This document shows, piece after piece, positions 37,801 through 41,821 of a stretch of 64,000 nucleotides of DNA. Position 1 is the first letter of the stretch, and the number at the start of each line of letters is the position of its first letter. Source of the DNA: Achatina immaculata (lineage: Eukaryota; Mollusca; Gastropoda; Stylommatophora; Achatinidae); the NCBI GenBank assembly GCA_009760885.1, contig CM019702.1, positions 47,477,925 to 47,541,924 on the forward strand, written 5' to 3'. The notes beneath the pieces are model-generated. The model did no database searches, was not told the origin of the DNA, and was given only the letters and a program-made list of their open reading frames with translations. The translations under genes were made by a program, and so were the position numbers.

Positions 37801-39347
37801 TCATCAGCGATGTCTTGTAGCCATCTTCGCCTTGGTCTTTCTTTTTCCCATTATGTACCCTACCAAGACGGTTTTCTCTAGATTATCATGACGTTTAATG
37901 TCTCCAAAGTATTTAAGTTTTCTCTGTTTAATCCTCTCTACTAGCCAACCTTCTTCAATATTAAGTTCTTGTAGTATGGATATATTTTTTCTTTTTTTAT
38001 GTCCATGATATCTGAAGAACTCTTCTGTAGCATTTATATTCAAAGGTATTTATGTGTTTCTCAGCTGTCCAGGTCTCACAGGCATATGTTGCGATGGGAA
38101 AAATAAGTTTAAGTGTCTGGCTACCCACACTAAAAAGGAAGAGTGTCTGGCTACCCACACTAAAAAGGAAGAGTGTCCGACTACACACACTAAAAAGGAA
38201 GAGTGTCCGACTACACACACTAAAAAGGAAGAGTGTCAGGCTACCCACATTAAAAAGAAAGGGTGTCTGGCTACCCACACTAAAAAGGAAGAGTGTCCGA
38301 CTACACACACTAAAAAGGAAGAGTGTCAGGCTACCCACATTAAAAAGAAAGGGTGTCTGGCTACCCACACTAAAAAGGAAGATAAAGGGTCAAATGCCAT
38401 GCACATTAAACATTTACAATAAAAATTTGCACCAGTTTTTTTAATGAAACGAAGCATCAACAATATATTGCTGCGCTGTAGGGAAACTACACCGGTAACT
38501 GCGACACAAGTATATTACTGTGCAGCAGGGAAAGAGTTTAAAGTAGTGCAGATCTACTCACTGTACAACTGCTACAGACAGACTACTAAGATTTGTTTTA
38601 TTCATTTAGTCATAGTTATCTAAAACATAATTTCTTTTGTGTGGGAATATTTATTTTGGAATAATATAAATTAGAACTTGGAAACAACCTGGAGTGGACC
38701 CAGAGAGCAAACTTCTTAATAGAGTCCACCACATGGAAATCACATTGAGCCCTACCACTGTTAGCTGGTTTTTTTTTTAACTGGGTTACTGGGACCACCA
38801 ACAATGATGTTTACTGGCCGTGTGAACCGTGCTATCACTCTAGCACAGTTGTTTCACATTTACAAGGTAACACTGAAACAAATAATTTCACAATTTAGAG
38901 TTAATAATTTTCCTTATGGGGGGGGGGAGGGGGGAGGGGGGGAGGGGAGAGAATAGTTAAGTTACTATTACTTGGCATGTTCAGCAGTGAAATGAATTTA
39001 TTATTTCAGGTATTACCCTGACATCACTTAGTAGCAGACCTCCAGTTTTTACTACAGATTTGGGCAAGCAAATCGGTGATGCCTCGGTGACTACTGCAGC
39101 AAAGGCTGCCACACAAGAAAGTGAGACGGAGGCGCTTCTCACTAAAGAGAGTGCGAGAAGCTTCATAACCAGTACAATAAGCACAGCAGAGGCTCCCATC
39201 ATTTTTCTGTCAGTGGGACTGGCTTTCACCTTAATCCTTCTCTTGCTGGTGGGCTGCAGGCTGAGGACCATGCACCAGCGGTTGAGAAAGGATAAAGCTC
39301 TACATCAGAATGAAGCTGACTATTTGATTAATGGGATGTATTTGTGA
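4962..39347 (+). CDS. LRP11: LRP11-like type I membrane protein (5' end missing), six exons
   Basis: Exons 4962-5265, 22592-22705, 26669-26812, 27707-29248, 36558-36641 and 39010-39347 join with GT-AG sites and compatible phases into 841 residues plus stop. Order of parts: C-terminal half of MANSC, EGF-like module, LDL-receptor class A module, long polar stalk, one transmembrane helix, and a cytoplasmic tail of about 30 residues ending YLINGMYL. The signal peptide and first half of MANSC are not seen, so the model is partial. MANSC plus LDLa plus one helix is the layout of LRP11 and the HAI-1 (SPINT1) group. HAI-1 is less likely because no Kunitz domain is present. Human LRP11, as I recall it, has a PKD-like region rather than EGF. 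The role of LRP11 is poorly defined; surface binding or endocytosis is inferred from family. All five visible introns are phase 1. The first visible intron is 17.3 kb. The next gene, PCMT1, converges on it. Confidence 0.85.
5363..5647 (-). mobile_element. RTE-like family A, copy A1 (3' end only)
   Basis: Minus-strand fragment. The (TGAA)n tail appears on plus as CATTCATTCATTCATTTGCA. Read on minus, it encodes the family's C-terminal motifs: a GRPRRRWxQDI block and a FGxDGLEW-type segment. It ends where the TGAA tail of copy A2 begins, so the two copies are joined tail to head. Confidence 0.8.
5648..6185 (-). mobile_element. RTE-like family A, copy A2
   Basis: Same family and orientation as A1, carrying more of the reverse-transcriptase C-terminal region (revcomp of AGGCATATGTTGCGATGGGA, encoding PIATYACE). 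The open frame is broken by stops and frameshifts. Confidence 0.8.
6285..6352 (-). mobile_element. RTE-like family A, copy A3 (about 65 bp)
   Basis: Only the last 65 bp or so of the element remain: CAGTCAGTCATTTGCATGTC through GTAGGCCTCTCG on plus. The tail unit is TGAC rather than TGAA. Confidence 0.7.
6353..7134. other. No gene recognised
   Basis: Low-complexity A and T runs and unique-looking sequence. No exon, RNA gene or recurring repeat was identified. Confidence 0.45.
7135..7714. repeat. Polypyrimidine (CTT/CTC)n array
   Basis: About 580 bp, almost purely C and T on the plus strand, made of CTT and CTC triplets. The long open frame of Ser, Phe, Leu and Pro runs is an artefact of the triplet repeat. 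Purine/pyrimidine mirror tracts like this can form triplex DNA. Confidence 0.95.
7715..7905 (+). repeat. SINE-like family S, diverged copy
   Basis: GTGTTCTTTGCACCCGATAC through TTAGCAGGCTCCACCGCGC parallels 23185-23330, where the better copy reads GTTGTTCTTTGCAGCCGATG and TTAGCAGACTCCACCGCCA. It is truncated and diverged, with an A-run in the middle. Confidence 0.6.
7998..8235 (+). mobile_element. Non-LTR retrotransposon 3'-end fragment
   Basis: One frame reads GKRSIGRPRKIWRRTAEKNL, the Arg-rich GRPRxxWRR motif found near the C-terminus of RTE-like reverse transcriptases. It is short, and stops follow. Confidence 0.55.
8345..8416. repeat. Compound GT / G-run / GA low-complexity tract
   Basis: GTGTGTGTGTGT, then a run of about 18 G, then AGAGAGAGAGAG. 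No gene is present. Confidence 0.9.
8420..9090. other. No gene recognised; possible decayed hAT-like traces
   Basis: GCGGTTCTCAAATTTTTTTTTGAATC near 8731 and the C-run/A-run at 8871-8894 resemble parts of decayed hAT-type repeats but are not paired convincingly. No exon was found. Confidence 0.35.
9091..9141. repeat. (GA)n/(GATA)n microsatellite
   Basis: GAGAGAGAGA followed by GATAGATAGATAGATA and again GAGAGAGAGA. Confidence 0.95.
9290..9590 (+). mobile_element. Non-LTR retrotransposon family D, 3' end
   Basis: Reads [20 protein letters not shown] and, further on, a VMEGHDVIACRQGQ block. This matches the layout GRRxRGRQRxKxxDxL ... DRxxWRxxxxxxxRQGT of RTE-like C-termini. It runs straight into an AGAGAGAG tail at 9570-9589, so it is a 5'-truncated copy with a GA-type tail. 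Internal substitutions suggest it is old. Confidence 0.65.
9640..10120. other. No gene recognised
   Basis: Unique-looking sequence with no family motifs. GCCAATCAGTGCTCAGAGCG near 10038 echoes GAGCACTGACTGGC at 4740, hinting at a shared old repeat. Confidence 0.4.
10126..10300. repeat. (ACT)n trinucleotide array
   Basis: About 170 bp of ACT triplets interrupted by CTTAACT, CCTAACT and a GCTGCTGCCACTGCAGCT stretch. Confidence 0.95.
10770..11040 (+). mobile_element. Non-LTR retrotransposon family E, 3' end
   Basis: Reads RWKWIGDVFRRD, a C-run (10834-10849), then TAMRWTPDGEEEEDPKAAWR and DRERWREFVCCPARRHRA. The order W-IG-V-R, ALRWTP-type block, WRRxVE and DRxxWR is the standard tail of several RTE-like reverse transcriptases. 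The C-run has probably shifted the frame. Confidence 0.65.
11095..12440. repeat. 32-bp minisatellite with a homogeneous core and a decayed flank
   Basis: The unit is 32 bp: CTAGTCCAGGTTTAGTGTGC followed by AGAATGTAAAAA. About 20 nearly identical units run to about 11735; there CTAG/TTAG and AGGTTT/AGATTT variants alternate. From about 11736 to 12440 the units are diverged (GGTTTAATATGGAGAAAGTA and relatives), with small length changes. No gene lies inside. Confidence 0.95.
12441..12745. other. Spacer between two minisatellites
   Basis: About 300 bp without a recognised gene or repeat. Confidence 0.4.
12764..13043. repeat. 27-bp minisatellite
   Basis: Ten units of 27 bp (TGTGTGTCGTGGTATACTGC plus ACACTAC, with C/T variants). 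Because 27 is divisible by three and the unit lacks stops in several frames, long frames of repeated GILHTTVCR or VVYCTLLC type are open on both strands; these are not genes. Confidence 0.95.
13044..13182. repeat. (GTG)n-type array
   Basis: About 140 bp of GTG, GCG and GAT triplets directly following the 27-bp array. Confidence 0.95.
13468..13664. mobile_element. hAT-type non-autonomous element (MITE)
   Basis: The left end is CAGTGGTTCCCAACCTTTTC and the right end is AGGTTGGTGAACCACTG, which together form the CAGxGGTTC...GAACCxCTG inverted repeats of hAT elements. Flanking octamers GATTAGGA and TATTAAAA match at 5 of 8, a weak 8-bp target duplication. It is about 197 bp long with no coding capacity. 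Confidence 0.7.
13735..13968 (+). mobile_element. Non-LTR retrotransposon family F, 3' end
   Basis: Reads KIEGRRSRGRPREVILDSLT, then an ACMKDRYSGEAIIANASRHGT block, and ends in an (ATG)n tail (GATGATGATGATG). This is the RTE-like C-terminus, and the ATG/CAT tail links it to the copies near 31570 and 51040. Confidence 0.65.
13970..14980. other. No supported gene
   Basis: An 89-residue frame at 14189-14458 has no recognisable domain or splice support. G-rich tracts lie at 14509-14532. Confidence 0.4.
15000..15478. repeat. GTA/GTGATA-type trinucleotide-hexanucleotide array
   Basis: About 480 bp made of GTAGTA, GTGATAGTAATA and GTGGTAATA units. The long Val/Ile frame is artefactual. Confidence 0.95.
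15485..15618 (-). mobile_element. Non-LTR retrotransposon fragment (YLGTSF region)
   Basis: The minus strand reads MRISINQRQNDPVYKTVGDM and then ETYKYLGTSFN. YLGxxF is the conserved block after the reverse-transcriptase catalytic domain. It abuts, head on, the plus-strand fragment that starts at 15619. Confidence 0.55.
15619..15772 (+). mobile_element. Non-LTR retrotransposon family C, copy C2 (3' end)
   Basis: Reads METWRRTTERMLSNRGLTWA and ends ...APCALGT followed by a stop and a GAGAGAGAGA tail. Over about 150 bp it differs at only two bases from copy C1 at 18420-18570, so the two are recent relatives or gene-converted. Confidence 0.8.
15885..16925 (-). mobile_element. RTE-like family A, copy A4 (about 1 kb)
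   Basis: The longest minus-strand copy. From the 5' side of the element it reads GVCQGCILSPYLFNLYTENI, EIRYADDTVLLS (the catalytic YADD box of reverse transcriptase), a GMEKLIMSVRNN block and then the shared C-terminal region with RKLKYFGDIKRHD. It ends in a TGAA tail at 15885-15900. It is broken by a poly-T insertion at 16196-16210 and by frameshifts. Its 5' truncation point abuts the plus-strand copy B1. Confidence 0.85.
16926..17455 (+). mobile_element. Non-LTR retrotransposon family B, copy B1
   Basis: Successive frames read PAVMYGSETWSTTNKEE, LQIFENMILRRIFGPIKD, RLRWLGHVERMEENR and RPRGRPRQRWKDNIEEDV. This is the standard C-terminal order of RTE- or Jockey-like elements (YGSETW, ILRRIFGP, RWLGHVxRM, RPRGRPRxRW). 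It ends in a (GAA)n tail at 17440-17463. Frameshifts are present. Confidence 0.8.
17464..18057. repeat. (TAG/GTA)n array
   Basis: About 590 bp of GTA/TAG triplets with CAG, TGG and AAT variants between copy B1 and copy C1. Confidence 0.95.
18070..18572 (+). mobile_element. Non-LTR retrotransposon family C, copy C1
   Basis: A 150-codon uninterrupted frame: LLYGSECWKITKTIENKL, LRRIKKIFWPNTIRN, RWRWLGHVLRM, ALRWTPQGSRSKGRPKETWR and ending EAPCALGT. This is the intact C-terminal end of an RTE-like reverse-transcriptase protein, 5'-truncated upstream of YGSECW. The (GA)n tail at 18556-18573 then meets another GTA array. The open frame and near identity to C2 suggest a young insertion. Confidence 0.85.
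18574..18982. repeat. (GTA)n array
   Basis: About 410 bp of GTA, GTG and CAG triplets following copy C1, so this copy is sandwiched between two related arrays. Confidence 0.95.
18983..19545. other. No gene recognised
   Basis: Unique-looking sequence with a C-rich tract at 19370-19393. Confidence 0.4.
19549..19595. repeat. (TA)n microsatellite
   Basis: About 23 TA units. Confidence 0.95.
19862..20545 (-). mobile_element. Non-LTR retrotransposon family B, copy B2
   Basis: On the minus strand, pieces read VLYGSEIWRTTQQEETQLQI, SENRILREFLDQ, then GGKLRGRTRQRWRDSLEEDL and DWQEKTKRSEEW, matching copy B1 block by block. The fragment is frameshifted and 5'-truncated. Confidence 0.75.
20702..20896. 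mobile_element. Possible decayed hAT-type MITE
   Basis: The left end CCAGTGTTCCCCCTAAG and the right end TAGAGGACACATTGCCTGG are imperfect inverted repeats. The hAT-like start is the only other support. Confidence 0.3.
20897..21900. other. No gene recognised
   Basis: About 1 kb without a supported exon. CTGTCTGTCTGTC (20928-20975) is a short simple repeat. Confidence 0.4.
21909..22530. repeat. 41-44 bp minisatellite just upstream of the EGF exon
   Basis: About 14 units of CATATCCTGGTACTGAAATG plus TGACATAAAAAAACCACTGTC. Units differ in A-run length and in GGTAC/GATAC, and the last (TCTTGGTTTTGAAATGTGAC) is diverged. The array ends about 60 bp before the EGF exon's acceptor. Confidence 0.95.
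22592..22705 (+). CDS. LRP11: LRP11 exon: EGF-like module
   Basis: The exon follows CCCCCATAG and, with the G left from the previous exon, reads VGLTGFCNKDGQCEDPNAVC and then GQDNCICKHGYYNKEGLCS. Six cysteines with a CxC near the end and a following aromatic-Gly segment give an EGF-like (or EB-like) fold. The exon is 114 bp, phase 1 at both ends, so one exon encodes one module. Its donor TGTA|GTAAGT lies inside a 32-bp tandem triplication. Human LRP11, as I recall it, lacks an EGF module here. Confidence 0.85.
22691..22790 (+). repeat. 32-bp tandem triplication containing the EGF exon's splice donor
   Basis: CTTTGTAGTAAGTGGATCAG plus AATTAGGAAGAT is repeated three times, with TTGTAG at 22701, 22733 and 22765. 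Each copy carries a candidate donor GTAAGT or GTAAAT at 22706, 22738 and 22770. Only the first keeps the phase needed by the next exon. Confidence 0.9.
22818..22872. repeat. (TG)n/(TA)n microsatellite
   Basis: TGTGTGTGTGTG followed by about 18 TA units and ACACACAC. Confidence 0.95.
23150..23502 (+). repeat. SINE-like family S, near full-length copy
   Basis: Starts near ACTTGTACGAACTCCCTGTA and ends TTGTCTTCACCCCC beside ATATATAT. It matches 60116-60453 (minus) over its length, with blocks GACTCCACCGCCACGGGGAC, GGTGGGACAGGGTCTTGGTC and TCAGCTATGGGTCGCTGATT. It is about 340 bp and non-coding. I saw no clear tRNA-like A and B boxes, so the family's promoter origin is open. Confidence 0.75.
23598..24470 (+). 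mobile_element. RTE-like family A, copy A5 with 3' reverse-transcriptase frame open
   Basis: Best-preserved copy. It starts at CILSPYLFNLYTENIMRN and stays open through IRYADDTVLLSTTQEG (catalytic YADD), [42 protein letters not shown] and RKRGRPKRRWLQDIVDDLEM to FRKGQAKE and a stop. An in-frame deletion of about eight codons removes the KLMTTDKT segment seen in copies A4 and A10. Because the 5' half (endonuclease and early RT blocks) is absent, it cannot be autonomous. Confidence 0.85.
24475..25085. other. No gene recognised
   Basis: Within the intron between the EGF and LDLa exons. Short plus-strand frames here have no domain or splice support. Confidence 0.4.
25090..25240 (-). repeat. tRNA-derived SINE fragment
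   Basis: On the minus strand CTATGGTGTAGTGATTAGCA resembles a pol III A box and GTCTGTGGTTGAATTTCACA a B box, 40-odd bases apart, as in a tRNA-like SINE head. No intact tRNA cloverleaf is present. Confidence 0.6.
25370..25560. repeat. Possible retroelement 3' end with GAAC-type tail
   Basis: GAATGAACGAACAGACTTTA opens a block reading AAGGGTTAAGAATTGGGCA and GCAGGCCCGTCTCACATTCT. The AACGAACG start looks like a reversed short-repeat tail. No second copy is present in the window. Confidence 0.35.
26020..26450 (+). repeat. 46-bp minisatellite carrying repeated acceptor-like motifs
   Basis: About seven units of 46 bp and three shortened 30-bp units. The core TTCTTCTGTGTATTCACAGG is followed by CCCTTATGTCCATGATGTATACCTCA in the long units. 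Each unit has a pyrimidine-rich stretch ending CACAG, like a 3' splice site. The array ends about 220 bp before the true acceptor of the LDLa exon. Confidence 0.95.
26669..26812 (+). CDS. LRP11: LRP11 exon: LDL-receptor class A module
   Basis: After CTACCACCAG the frame (with A carried over) reads RQICQPSDFECFKLGTLSRG, then PDCVLYSQVCDSYMHCADG and SDEFSC. It has six cysteines and the acidic CxDGSDExxC box that binds calcium in LDLa modules. The usual CDGxxDC is CDSYMHC here, so one calcium-site Asp is changed. The exon is 144 bp and phase 1-1; the donor is AATG|GTGAGT. In the family this module binds ligand at the cell surface; the ligand here is unknown. Confidence 0.92.
26820..27065. other. 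Intron after the LDLa exon
   Basis: About 245 bp of AT-rich intron sequence with nothing recognised. Confidence 0.4.
27070..27320. repeat. Short-unit minisatellite (about 25-32 bp)
   Basis: Nine or so degenerate units built on TATTAACATTGGAACTTTTA, each followed by TTTGATATT or similar. Confidence 0.85.
27707..29248 (+). CDS. LRP11: LRP11 exon: long Ser/Gln/Asn-rich stalk
   Basis: One 1542-bp exon (514 codons), phase 1-1, acceptor TTTTTTTTGTTGTAG and donor GAAG|GTAATG. The protein is polar and low in hydrophobic residues and cysteine, rich in Ser, Gln, Asn, His and Asp, with acidic patches toward the end (DSSSSPYEISELDGSDNDHD). It is predicted disordered and extracellular, with many Ser/Thr for O-glycosylation and several NxS/T sites. 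The frame is open over 1.5 kb of normal-complexity sequence, which supports real coding. Reading through the donor would give only about 29 extra residues before a stop, a possible secreted isoform lacking the membrane anchor. I recognise no domain in it. Confidence 0.88.
29249..30555. other. Intron with no recognised repeat
   Basis: AT-rich, with no exon or repeat recognised except scattered T-runs. Confidence 0.4.
30560..30745 (-). repeat. SINE-like family S, diverged copy
   Basis: GCTGGCAAACCATAGCTGGC and CAAGACCATTTTCTAACAAC align loosely with AGCGAACCACAGCTGACCAA and GACCCTGTCCCACC in the 60116-60453 copy. It is old and partial. Confidence 0.5.
30775..30990 (-). repeat. tRNA-derived SINE (family T), single copy
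   Basis: On the minus strand it starts GGATGCTAGTTGGCTAAGTT (A-box-like TTGGCTAAGTTGG) and has GTCCGTGCTCGAATCCCAGG (B-box-like GCTCGAATCC). A body follows: TGTGATTTCTCTTTCTCTCA to CACAAAACTGTGTTCTG. The same body occurs twice, inverted, at 42863-43146. Confidence 0.75.
30991..31565. other. No gene recognised
   Basis: Intronic sequence without supported features. Confidence 0.4.
31570..31960 (-). mobile_element. Non-LTR retrotransposon family F, copy F2
   Basis: Parallels 51040-51400: (ATC)n tail, GTGCCTTCTCCAGAACAAAA, TCTTGATACTGCAATCAGCC, TCTTCCTCTTGC and TTATGATATGGCCAGAGTAT. It is an RTE-like 3' end in reverse orientation with stops throughout. Confidence 0.65.
31961..33165. other. No gene recognised
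   Basis: AT-rich intron with many A and T runs. CCCCCCCCTCCCCCC lies near 32202. Confidence 0.4.
33172..33345 (-). mobile_element. Non-LTR retrotransposon family C, copy C3 (3' end)
   Basis: The reverse complement gives AGAGAGAG tail, GCCCAGAGCACATGGGGGTT and CTGGGCAAGAGCAGAAAAA, matching copies C1 and C2. Confidence 0.8.
33350..34005. other. No gene recognised
   Basis: AT-rich intron sequence. Confidence 0.4.
34008..35306 (-). repeat. Composite retroposon family R, copy 2
   Basis: Full-looking minus-strand copy. The plus-strand left end CTTCTTCTTCTTAATTCACT is the reversed (GAA)n tail and 3' end. The right end ATAACAGTCCTAGAACC is the reversed 5' start (GGTTCTAGGACTGTTAT). It is about 1.3 kb. 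The three 107-bp subrepeats (GCCTAAACCGGCTCA reversed) and the AAAGTCCAAC-type subrepeats are present. The short-repeat tail suggests spread by reverse transcription. Confidence 0.75.
35425..36325 (+). repeat. Roughly 65-bp tandem repeat interrupted by a retrotransposon
   Basis: CAGTCTAGGAACCCTAGGTA is seen at about 35441, then variants at 36213 and 36273, each followed by GGCACTGTA and TCATCAG. Copy A6 sits between the first and second units, so it landed in a tandem duplication or the duplication includes its flanks. Confidence 0.65.
35489..36207 (+). mobile_element. RTE-like family A, copy A6
   Basis: Starts near GGAATGGAAAAGCTAATTAT (GMEKLIMSV). It carries the TYACETWTLNKT and KLKYFGDIKHH blocks and ends GCAAATGACTGACTGACTGAG (TGAC tail). 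Frameshifts occur near 35625 and 35745. Confidence 0.85.
36558..36641 (+). CDS. LRP11: LRP11 exon: short linker
   Basis: After GTTTTTGTTTCAG the frame reads ELNTVPMPSFKEHKNMIDRN and then NVHGENTQ. The exon is 84 bp, phase 1-1, with donor CAAG|GTACAT. It shows no domain and continues the polar stalk. It is assigned by splice sites and phase, since skipping it would also keep the frame. A retrotransposon lies only 35 bp past its donor. Confidence 0.75.
36677..37145 (+). mobile_element. RTE-like family A, copy A7, with target duplication
   Basis: Starts CTGTGGAGAGGAGCAGA and ends in the TGAATGAATGAA tail. It is flanked by an 11-bp direct repeat TATAAATAGCA at 36666-36676 and 37146-37156, a clean target-site duplication. 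It covers only the C-terminal part of the reverse-transcriptase frame. It lies within 35 bp of an LRP11 exon. Confidence 0.88.
37690..38100 (-). mobile_element. RTE-like family A, copy A8
   Basis: Plus strand starts CATTCATTCATTTGCATGTC and ends GGCATATGTTGCGATGGGAA. The minus frame reads KNISILQELNIEEGWLVERI and RKLKYFGDIKRHD. It is truncated where the 30-bp minisatellite begins. Confidence 0.85.
38104..38385. repeat. 30-bp minisatellite with higher-order pattern
   Basis: About nine 30-bp units (TCTGGCTACCCACACTAAAA plus AGGAAGAGTG). Three unit types alternate: TCTGGCTACCCACAC, TCCGACTACACACAC and TCAGGCTACCCACAT. A block of TCCGAC-TCAGGC-TCTGGC units is repeated, so the array grew by duplicating blocks of units. 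Confidence 0.95.
38919..38951 (+). repeat. G-run tract near the last LRP11 exon
   Basis: Runs of seven to ten G separated by single A, on the sense strand, ending about 58 bp before the acceptor at 39008-39009. The RNA could form a G-quadruplex. Confidence 0.9.
39010..39347 (+). CDS. LRP11: LRP11 last exon: transmembrane helix and cytoplasmic tail
   Basis: After TTATTTCAG it reads GITLTSLSSRPPVFTTDLGK, a Thr/Ala/Ser-rich juxtamembrane part, then APIIFLSVGLAFTLILLLLV as the single membrane helix. A basic stop-transfer CRLRTMHQRLRK follows, and a short tail ending EADYLINGMYL before TGA at 39345-39347. The two Tyr-based motifs (DYL and MYL) could serve as endocytic or adaptor signals; I recall a similar end in vertebrate LRP11 but cannot verify it here. 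The 113 codons include the stop. Confidence 0.9.
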
Positions 39348-39565
39348 ATCAGTAATACTCTTTTGCTTTGTGATGTGACATTTTTTTGTGATGTACATTT
39401 TTATACTTAATTGTTCAAATCCTACATGGAAAAGAGTATTTTATAATCAGATTTATTTCTCAGTTTTTAATGTTGTACAAAATATTGTGAAAATGTTCAT
39501 TTTTTTTTTCTTTTACATTTTTACTTACGATAATATTAATAAATAAAAATTATTTTGAATATGAC
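39348..39565 (+). promoter_or_regulatory. LRP11: LRP11 3' UTR and poly(A) signal
   Basis: AT-rich 3' UTR. AATAAATAAA lies at about 39538-39547 with T-rich sequence before and GT/T-rich sequence after (TTTATTTTTGTAAAC), a standard polyadenylation layout. Cleavage is predicted near 39560-39570. Confidence 0.7.
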
Positions 39566-39569
39566 CGTT

Positions 39570-40505
39570 TATTTTTGTAAACATTGTAAATTATAACCTG
39601 TTGATATTTAACCTGCTATTTAAAGATTATTTTACTCAAAAATTTGCATGGCCATGTTTATATAGAAGATGTGGGACAAGGACACAAATTAGAGCTTGCC
39701 AGTTCTAAACTGTCCATAGTGCACTTGGAAATAAACAGCAGCATTATTTCAGCTTGACCAGGCAGAGCTGAGATCAGCATGTTTACTGTGTTAACAATGC
39801 CTGATAAGAAACTTGCTGTTTTAGGGCATTTGCAGTGGGAATTTAAGCATTTGCTCATTTCTGTTTCTCAAGACATGTCATCATGTAAGCTGTAACAAAT
39901 CCTAGTTTGCAGTACCACAGAGGGCAGCAAAAAACCTTTCATTGTTAGATGGAGTGGTTCTGGATGAATTCTTGGAAGCATTTAGGAGAATAGCTTTCTT
40001 CTGAAACATCCCATAGCAGGTATTGGCCAATTGCAAACCATCTCATCTTTTCTGTTGGTCATTCTTTAGCTTATAAAGAGTGATGTTCAAGCCATAGGCT
40101 ATTGCTCAATATTAAATTTAGTATTGTTCAGATATAAGTGTAATTTTTGAAAAATATTTTTTAACCTATACTTTTCATATTGTGCATTCAAAGATGAATG
40201 AAAGAGTTTGATATGTATTTATAACATTAACAAATCCACATCTGTTCTTTTATTTTATTGACATGTAACTAGTCAGTTGTCCAGTTATATTACATATGAG
40301 ATGTGCTCAATGTTTGGTCCATTTATGTTCATTAAATGCTTATAAAGTAGTGTAAATGAAAGGTGTGTTTATTGTGACTTCTGTTGGAGATATGTAATGC
40401 CCAAACATATATACTGAACAAAAACATTCAAGCAAACAGATTACAAGGAATATTCATGCCACTGCTCCTAGGAAAATAAATGAGGTGAAAAGCACACCTC
40501 ATGCA
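39570..40505. other. Convergent intergenic region, no gene recognised
   Basis: Between the LRP11 poly(A) site and the minisatellite. No exon or repeat was recognised. Confidence 0.45.
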
Positions 40506-40507
40506 GT

Positions 40508-41010
40508 AAAGACAGCATCAAGTGATGGACCACCACAACAGCAGTAAAGATGATAGGATTGGGTCATGGACCACCACAACAGCAGTAAAGATGGTAGATA
40601 GCATCAGGTGATGGACCACCACAATAGCAGTAAAGATGACAGCATTGGGTGATGGACTACCACAACAGCAGTAAAGATGGTAGACAACATCAGGTGATAG
40701 AGCACCACAACCACAGTAAAGATGGTAGACAGCATCAGGTGATGGACCACAGCAGCAGTAAAGATGGTAGACAGCATCAGGTGATGGACCACAGCAGCAG
40801 TAAAGATGGTAGACAACATCAGGTGATGGAGCACCACAACCACAGTAAAGATGGTAGACAGCATCAGGTGATGGAGCACCACAACCACAGTAAAGATGGT
40901 AGACAACATCAGGTGATGGAGCACCACAACCACAGTAAAGTTGGTAGACAACATCAGGTGATGGAGCACCACAACCACAGTAAAGACTGTAAACAACATA
41001 AAGTGACTGA
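40508..41010. repeat. 45-bp minisatellite
   Basis: About eleven units of CAGTAAAGATGGTAGACAGC plus ATCAGGTGATGGACCACCACAACCA, some shortened to 42 bp (GGACCACAGCAG). The 3-divisible unit length leaves long artefactual frames open on both strands. Confidence 0.95.
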
Positions 41011-41014
41011 CCAA

Positions 41015-41815
41015 AAACAATGTACACACATGCACAGCTGAAACAAGGGATTGTAGAAAACTTTGTGTCCACAACTGCATGCCTTCAGTGTAGACAGCAT
41101 TAGATTGTGAGATGGTCTGCTAATGAACCTTTCAGACTTCTCCTAGTCAAGGTTCCTTTATATCATGTCTCATATTTTACATGTTAGAAAGTGCTTGATA
41201 ATATTCTTATGAGAATTTTAAACAAATTTGCTCATCACAGCCTGGTAATCCTGACTGTGTCTGTTGTGTGGCCCAAGTTTTATGTGCAGTTTAAGTTTTG
41301 CTAAACTAAACATGCTGTGATACAAAGAAATTTGCCTGGCTTTTCAATGTTTAATTCCTGTGTTTTCAAATGCACTTTTTATTATCCCTATGATGCAAAT
41401 GAATTTGTGAAAGTCCTGAGTATATCTGCGATGAAAAAAAAGTGAAAATGAAACCCCTTCATCACATCACAGTGTTCTTATCTTCCACATTCATGAAATT
41501 GCGAGCCTTTTCATATATTTTTCAGTAGTTATATTCTTGCTCTACAGTTACTTCTTTTTTTCACTTGTCTTCATATTTCTTCTTCTGTGTTCAGTTTCAT
41601 ATGCTTAGTTTTCTAAACAGGTAGCTGGGTCGTCTTCATGAATCCTGCTGTCAACAGGGGCTTTCATAGGAACCTCAGAGTTTCTCCTCCATATACTTTT
41701 CCTTGTACAACAACCACAATAGCAGTATCACCTACATATGCAATAATTAGTGTATAAGTATATAACTATACAAGAAGCACTGCAGTAAAGCTGTGATACC
41801 AGAATGTATAAACTA
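41015..41815. other. Intergenic, no gene recognised
   Basis: AT-rich sequence without supported features. Confidence 0.4.
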
Positions 41816-41821
41816 GGAAAA

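Noticed and set aside
40518..41080. 184-codon Cys-rich frame (repeated YHLYCGCGAPSPD)
   Set aside because: It is the antisense translation of the 45-bp minisatellite.
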